In this document: positions 4,907 through 6,829 of the stretch, in pieces
How the letters are laid out: each line of letters begins with the position of its first letter
Numbering within the stretch: the first letter of the stretch is position 1
NCBI GenBank assembly: GCA_964451935.1
Contig: CAYVKE010000153.1
Span: 1-6,829 of the forward strand
DNA length: 6,829 nucleotides
Origin: CALFXN01 sp964451935
GTDB lineage: Bacteria; Synergistota; Synergistia; Synergistales; Aminobacteriaceae
Reading direction: 5' to 3'
The notes under the pieces: model-generated
The model's input: only the letters and a program-made list of their open reading frames with translations
What the model was told of the DNA's origin: nothing
The model's database searches: none
Position numbers and translations under genes: made by a program

Positions 4907-4945
4907 AAAGCCGGGTTCCCCCACGAGAATGGAGCCCGGCTTTTT
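4907..4945 (+). terminator. Rho-independent terminator
   Basis: A 13-bp stem (4907-4919 with 4931-4943, core AAAGCCGGG / CCCGGCTTT, one G-U) with an 11-nt loop, ending in TTTTT. It terminates the secreted-protein gene and isolates the toxin-antitoxin promoter downstream. Confidence 0.9.
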
Positions 4946-4975
4946 GATTCCCCCAAAATGGGGGATCAATCGCCC
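4909..4975 (+). repeat. Double-hairpin intergenic repeat, copy A
   Basis: This includes the terminator above plus a second stem-loop (4946-4953 with 4960-4967, loop CAAAAT) and the trailing ATCAATCGCCC. The same ordered set recurs at 5785-5853. The two copies share AGCCGGGTTCC, CCACGAG, GGAGCCCGG, TTTTTGATTC, AAATGG, GGATCAATCGCCC. In the second hairpin a C-G pair here is a G-C pair in copy B, so the stem is preserved. Confidence 0.8.
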
Positions 4976-5019
4976 AATCAATGCTCAACGGCTTTCAGAC
5001 AGTCGATTTCGTCGTTCCC

Positions 5020-5048
5020 TTGCGTCTCTGTAGTCTATAAACTACAAT
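5020..5048 (+). promoter_or_regulatory. Toxin-antitoxin promoter with palindromic operator
   Basis: TTGCGT (5020-5025), a 17-nt spacer and TACAAT (5043-5048). TGTAGT (5029-5034) and ACTACA (5041-5046) form a perfect inverted repeat around CTATAA, overlapping the spacer and -10 box, where a bound antitoxin or toxin-antitoxin complex would block polymerase. The -10 box ends 6 nt before the toxin ATG, so the transcript would start at or next to the start codon. Confidence 0.65.
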
Positions 5049-5054
5049 AACGCC

Positions 5055-5363
5055 ATGAAGACGATTCGGCAGACCGAGACGTTCCGGACGTGGGAAAGGA
5101 ACCTGAAGGACAAGGTTGTCAGAGCGACAATCGCGGCCCGGATTTTCCGCCTCGTCAACGGCTTGCCGGGGGACGTTTCGACGGTCGGCGAAGGCGTCTT
5201 CGAGTTGCGTATCCATATCGGCCCGGGGTACCGGCTCTATTACGCAAACGAAGGAGAGCGGATCGTCATTCTTCTTTGCGGAGGGACGAAGAAACGACAA
5301 CAGAACGATATCGATACCGCCAGGAGACTGCTGAAGGAACTGAAGGGAGACGAGACACGATGA
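5055..5363 (+). CDS. Type II toxin, RelE/ParE superfamily (HI1419-like)
   Basis: A 102-residue toxin of the family often named 'addiction module killer protein' (HI1419 group, RelE/HigB-like fold). Members of the superfamily mostly cleave mRNA at the ribosome. Family marks: F10 and W13 with LKDKVVRATIAARI (17-30), the turn GLPGDVSTVGEGVFELRI (36-53), GPGYRLYY (56-63) and VILLCGGTKKRQQNDIDTA (71-89). Length is typical and no key segment is missing, so it is probably active. No Shine-Dalgarno precedes the ATG and the promoter places the transcript start at the ATG itself, suggesting leaderless translation. The stop overlaps the antitoxin start (ATGA), so the two are translationally coupled. Toxin-first order is usual for this family. 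Expression is probably repressed through the palindrome at 5029-5046. Confidence 0.92.
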   Translation: MKTIRQTETFRTWERNLKDKVVRATIAARIFRLVNGLPGDVSTVGEGVFELRIHIGPGYRLYYANEGERIVILLCGGTKKRQQNDIDTARRLLKELKGDETR

Positions 5364-5674
5364 CCGAACGAACGTATGAATACGACCCTGCCGACGCGCT
5401 CGACTCACCCGAAGCCGTCGAAGCGTTCGTGACGGACGCCTTCGAGACCGGGGACGCCTCATACATCGCAAGGGCTCTGGGCGTCGTCGCCCGGGCCAAA
5501 GGAATACGCCGGATCGCGGAGGAAACCGGCCTTTCGAGGGAACAGCTCTACCGCTCCTTCAGCGAACGCGGCAACCCGACGCTGAAGACGACGCTCGCTG
5601 TGGCCCGGGCGCTTGGACTTGAGCTGACCGCGAGAGAAAGAAAGACATCCACGGATTCCGTTGTCGTCTCCTGA
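5360..5674 (+). CDS. Type II antitoxin, HI1420-like Xre-type
   Basis: A 104-residue antidote paired with the toxin at 5055. The N-terminal 45 residues follow the family pattern (an acidic YDPADALDSPEAVEAFVTDA, then FETGDASYIARALGVVARAKG), and an Xre-type helix-turn-helix covers about 46-90: GIRRIAEETGLSREQLYRSF, then SERGNPTLKTTLAVARALGL. It would neutralise the toxin by binding it and would bind the operator overlapping the promoter. The ATG at 5360 overlaps the toxin stop codon by 4 nt; AAGGGAGA about 10 nt upstream, inside the toxin gene, can serve it. In-frame starts further upstream lie inside the toxin gene and are not credible. The tail after residue 92 is short and polar. Confidence 0.92.
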   Translation: MTERTYEYDPADALDSPEAVEAFVTDAFETGDASYIARALGVVARAKGIRRIAEETGLSREQLYRSFSERGNPTLKTTLAVARALGLELTARERKTSTDSVVVS

Positions 5675-5691
5675 CAGCGACACGTCCAGCG

Positions 5692-5723
5692 TCCCGGGCC
5701 ATCAGTGCGAGTCTGGCCCGGGG
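5692..5723. repeat. GC-rich hairpin after the antitoxin gene
   Basis: CCCGGGCCA (5693-5701) and TGGCCCGGG (5714-5722) form a perfect 9-bp stem, extended by one T-G pair, with a 12-nt loop. It begins 18 nt past the antitoxin stop and has no U-run, so it is more likely an mRNA 3'-end or pausing structure than a full terminator. Confidence 0.5.
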
Positions 5724-5784
5724 GAACGACCGCCGTTAAGCCTGAGTTTTCCCCAATTTTGGGGACAACCTCCGCGCAACGAAG

Positions 5785-5823
5785 AGCCGGGTTCCTCCCC
5801 ACGAGGAAGGAGCCCGGTTTTTT
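5785..5823 (+). terminator. Rho-independent terminator of the toxin-antitoxin operon
   Basis: CCGGGTTCC (5787-5795) pairs with GGAGCCCGG (5809-5817), extended outward by two weaker pairs, followed by TTTTTT (5818-5823). It lies about 110 nt past the antitoxin stop and is a near copy of the terminator at 4907-4945. Confidence 0.85.
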
Positions 5824-5853
5824 GATTCGCCGGAAATGGCGGATCAATCGCCC
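5785..5853 (+). repeat. Double-hairpin intergenic repeat, copy B, in a stem-loop cluster
   Basis: The terminator above plus a second hairpin (5824-5831 with 5838-5845, loop GGAAAT) and ATCAATCGCCC. Two more stem-loops of similar size flank it: CCCCA/TGGGG at 5751-5764 and TCCCC/GGGGA at 5864-5879. Copy A lacks these flanking hairpins, so the repeat proper appears to be the central part. Confidence 0.8.
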
Positions 5854-5880
5854 GGCCTTTTGGTCCCCGATTCTGGGGAG

Positions 5881-6300
5881 CAAACACAGCCCCCGAGAGT
5901 GAAGTCCGCAATCTTTCATCTTCACAGCTCGCCCCTGTCAACCGAATGCTCCTGCTGTACCCTACGCCAAACCATTGCATGCAACGCTTTCCGCGTTTCG
6001 ATAACCATTAACGTCGCTTCGTCTTGTTGTCCCATTCTGCCTTGCATGCAGTCATGTCATATCGTGCATATTCGATTTCGTTGCGTATTTTTCGAGTGCT
6101 CGTTGATAAATACTTCCGCGAGAAGGGAATGATTGTCTGGAATATGACAGTGATGATTTCCTTTCCTAGCATGATACAGTAAGCTCATGGTGCATGCAGT
6201 GAAGGGATGCGAGCGACGAATATACCCCTGCGCCTGACGGTCAAACGTGAGTCGTTGCGGACGGTCGAAGATTCGACCCTCCAAAGAAGGAGAGTCACGC
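5881..6300. other. Gene-poor stretch with three TGCATGCA octamers
   Basis: I find no gene I can support here; the open frames have poor starts and no recognisable products. The self-complementary octamer TGCATGCA occurs at 5976-5983, 6043-6050 and 6191-6198, the first within the 10-bp palindrome TTGCATGCAA and the last two extended as TGCATGCAG. A short hairpin GGTCGA/TCGACC lies at 6263-6278 and CTCC/GGAG at 6279-6292, both in what would be the leader of the next gene. It looks like a regulatory region. Confidence 0.45.
6144..6172 (+). promoter_or_regulatory. Candidate promoter for the 6317 gene
   Basis: ATGACA (6144-6149, five of six matches to the -35 consensus), a 17-nt spacer and TAGCAT (6167-6172, four of six). 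It would give a leader of about 135 nt containing one TGCATGCA site and two short hairpins. The spacing is ideal but no start-site data exist. Confidence 0.4.
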
Positions 6301-6316
6301 GAGGAAAGGACCGGCG

Positions 6317-6568
6317 TTGAACAACAACAACAACAACAACAACATCATCATCATCTCGCTCCTGACTTTCAAGGAACCACTTGACGGCCGGAATTTCGGC
6401 CGCCAGATCGCACAGGCTCTTTCGCTGCTGGATTTCCAGCCGTCAGATCTTCGGGAATGCCCCGCGTCGCCCCACACGCGCACAGAAGCCCGTGGCGCTA
6501 TTCCCTTTCTCGCGGACGACAATCCCCTCCCTTTTCCCGAAACGACGTGCGTCCTGACGCGACTGTGA
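6317..6568 (+). CDS. Possible 83-residue protein with Asn8-Ile4 N-terminus
   Basis: An open frame from TTG 6317, with GAGGAAAGGA ending 6 nt upstream, a good ribosome site. The product begins Met, eight Asn and four Ile, then SLLTFKEPLDGRNFGRQIAQ and onward; the C-terminal half is rich in Pro, Thr and Ala. No domain, signal peptide or membrane helix is clear. Third codon positions outside the repeat are mostly G or C, as in neighbouring genes, which argues for real coding. A perfect CGGCCG stem-loop lies inside the gene at 6385-6402. A terminator follows within two bases of the stop. The runs of Asn and Ile codons would be sensitive to supply of those charged tRNAs, but 83 residues is long for a leader peptide. 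Alternatively the frame is fortuitous. Function unknown. Confidence 0.45.
   Translation: MNNNNNNNNIIIISLLTFKEPLDGRNFGRQIAQALSLLDFQPSDLRECPASPHTRTEARGAIPFLADDNPLPFPETTCVLTRL
6320..6355 (+). repeat. Trinucleotide repeats (AAC)8 (ATC)4
   Basis: Eight perfect AAC units (6320-6343) are followed without gap by four ATC units (6344-6355), directly after the proposed TTG start codon. Slippage here would change repeat number in steps of three and keep the reading frame. Confidence 0.95.
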
Positions 6569-6569
6569 A

Positions 6570-6593
6570 GGGGCTCCCCACAAGAGAGGCCCC
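6570..6593. terminator. Hairpin between convergent genes
   Basis: GGGGCTC (6570-6576) pairs with GAGGCCCC (6586-6593) with one bulged base. It lies between the stop of the 6317 frame and the stop of the minus-strand gene at 6602. T-runs are poor on both sides, so termination may be weak. Confidence 0.5.
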
Positions 6594-6601
6594 CTACTCC
6601 C

Positions 6602-6829
6602 TCACATCCTCGACAATGGGCCGATACGCCGCTGTGCGAACTGATGGAGCCACGTCCGCAGCTCCGCGATCTTCCGCGCCGATAGTCCCGCCCTCGATCT
6701 CAGAAGTTCGCCGTGAAGACCGTCCATCAGCCCCTCGACGTACGACCGCGTCTTCTTCTCCGTCACGTCCCGGAACCCCCGGGCCAGCGCCACGGCCTTC
6801 GGAGGAAGCCGGTCGAGCCGTTCTTTTGC
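6602..6829 (-). CDS. Hypothetical protein, C-terminal part (runs off the window)
   Basis: The frame is open from the right edge to a TGA at 6602-6604, giving at least 75 residues, with no stop upstream inside the window, so the true start probably lies beyond it. A GTG at 6793 is the first in-frame candidate start but has no convincing ribosome site. The visible part is charged and helical: residues such as KERLDRLPPKAVALARGF, VTEKKTRSYVEGLMDGLHGE and SARKIAELRTWLHQFAQRR suggest a helical bundle or coiled region. No catalytic motif or membrane segment is present. I do not recognise the family. It ends against the hairpin at 6570-6593, convergent with the possible gene at 6317. Confidence 0.6.
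   Translation of the reverse strand, partial: AKERLDRLPPKAVALARGFRDVTEKKTRSYVEGLMDGLHGELLRSRAGLSARKIAELRTWLHQFAQRRIGPLSRM

Noticed and set aside
4757..5925. Two minus-strand open frames (4757-4981 and 5548-5925) share a similar stretch resembling GRLI-HF--IKKPGS-LVG, as if they were paralogous proteins.
   Set aside because: The shared stretch is just the reverse reading of the double-hairpin repeat at 4909-4975 and 5785-5853. Both frames overlap well-supported plus-strand genes, so they are not genes.
5881..6300. A small structured RNA or riboswitch ahead of the 6317 gene.
   Set aside because: Only short isolated hairpins and octamers were found; no known riboswitch core or sRNA-type terminator could be recognised.

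Overview
The window most likely comes from a bacterium of the phylum Synergistota (Synergistetes). It is GC-rich (mid-to-high fifties by eye) apart from one island. The strongest clue is the secreted protein at 4307-4840. It ends in a Gly-rich linker, a Cys, a short hydrophobic helix and a terminal Lys-Arg-Lys, the layout of the Synerg-CTERM sorting signal described from that phylum. The assignment is an inference from one protein, not a search result.

Left part (1-4130): an accessory or mobile-element region. A tyrosine recombinase/integrase (12-956, plus strand) meets a leftward series of genes at a two-way terminator near 1095-1124. From right to left on the minus strand these are: an orphan DNA-binding domain of a large serine recombinase (3786-4064); three related 58-60 residue helix-turn-helix proteins of the excisionase/MerR-like type (3597-3773, 3299-3475, 2826-3008), two of them too short for a routine ORF cutoff; a soluble unknown protein (2245-2703); a very AT-rich multi-pass membrane protein that looks foreign (1524-2171); and a small beta-rich protein (1136-1369). 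Each helix-turn-helix gene is followed directly by a copy of the same GC-rich hairpin. The three promoters that can be proposed for these genes all carry direct repeats with a 10-bp period between or next to the -35 and -10 boxes. Small MerR-like proteins such as BldC and Xis bind that kind of site cooperatively, so an autoregulated family of small DNA-binding proteins that was duplicated in place is a reasonable reading.

Right part (4300-6829): the Synerg-CTERM protein; a type II toxin-antitoxin pair of the HI1419/HI1420 type (5055-5363 and 5360-5674, overlapping by 4 nt), whose toxin appears to be transcribed from its own start codon and whose promoter is overlapped by a palindrome; about 640 bases without a confident gene that hold a cluster of stem-loops and three TGCATGCA octamers; a possible 83-residue gene beginning with eight Asn and four Ile codons from trinucleotide repeats; and the 3' part of an unrecognised minus-strand gene that runs off the right edge. 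The Synerg-CTERM gene and the toxin-antitoxin operon are both followed by the same roughly 67-nt double hairpin (a terminator plus a second stem-loop), with a compensatory base-pair change between copies.

No rRNA, tRNA, CRISPR array or insertion-sequence transposase was seen.
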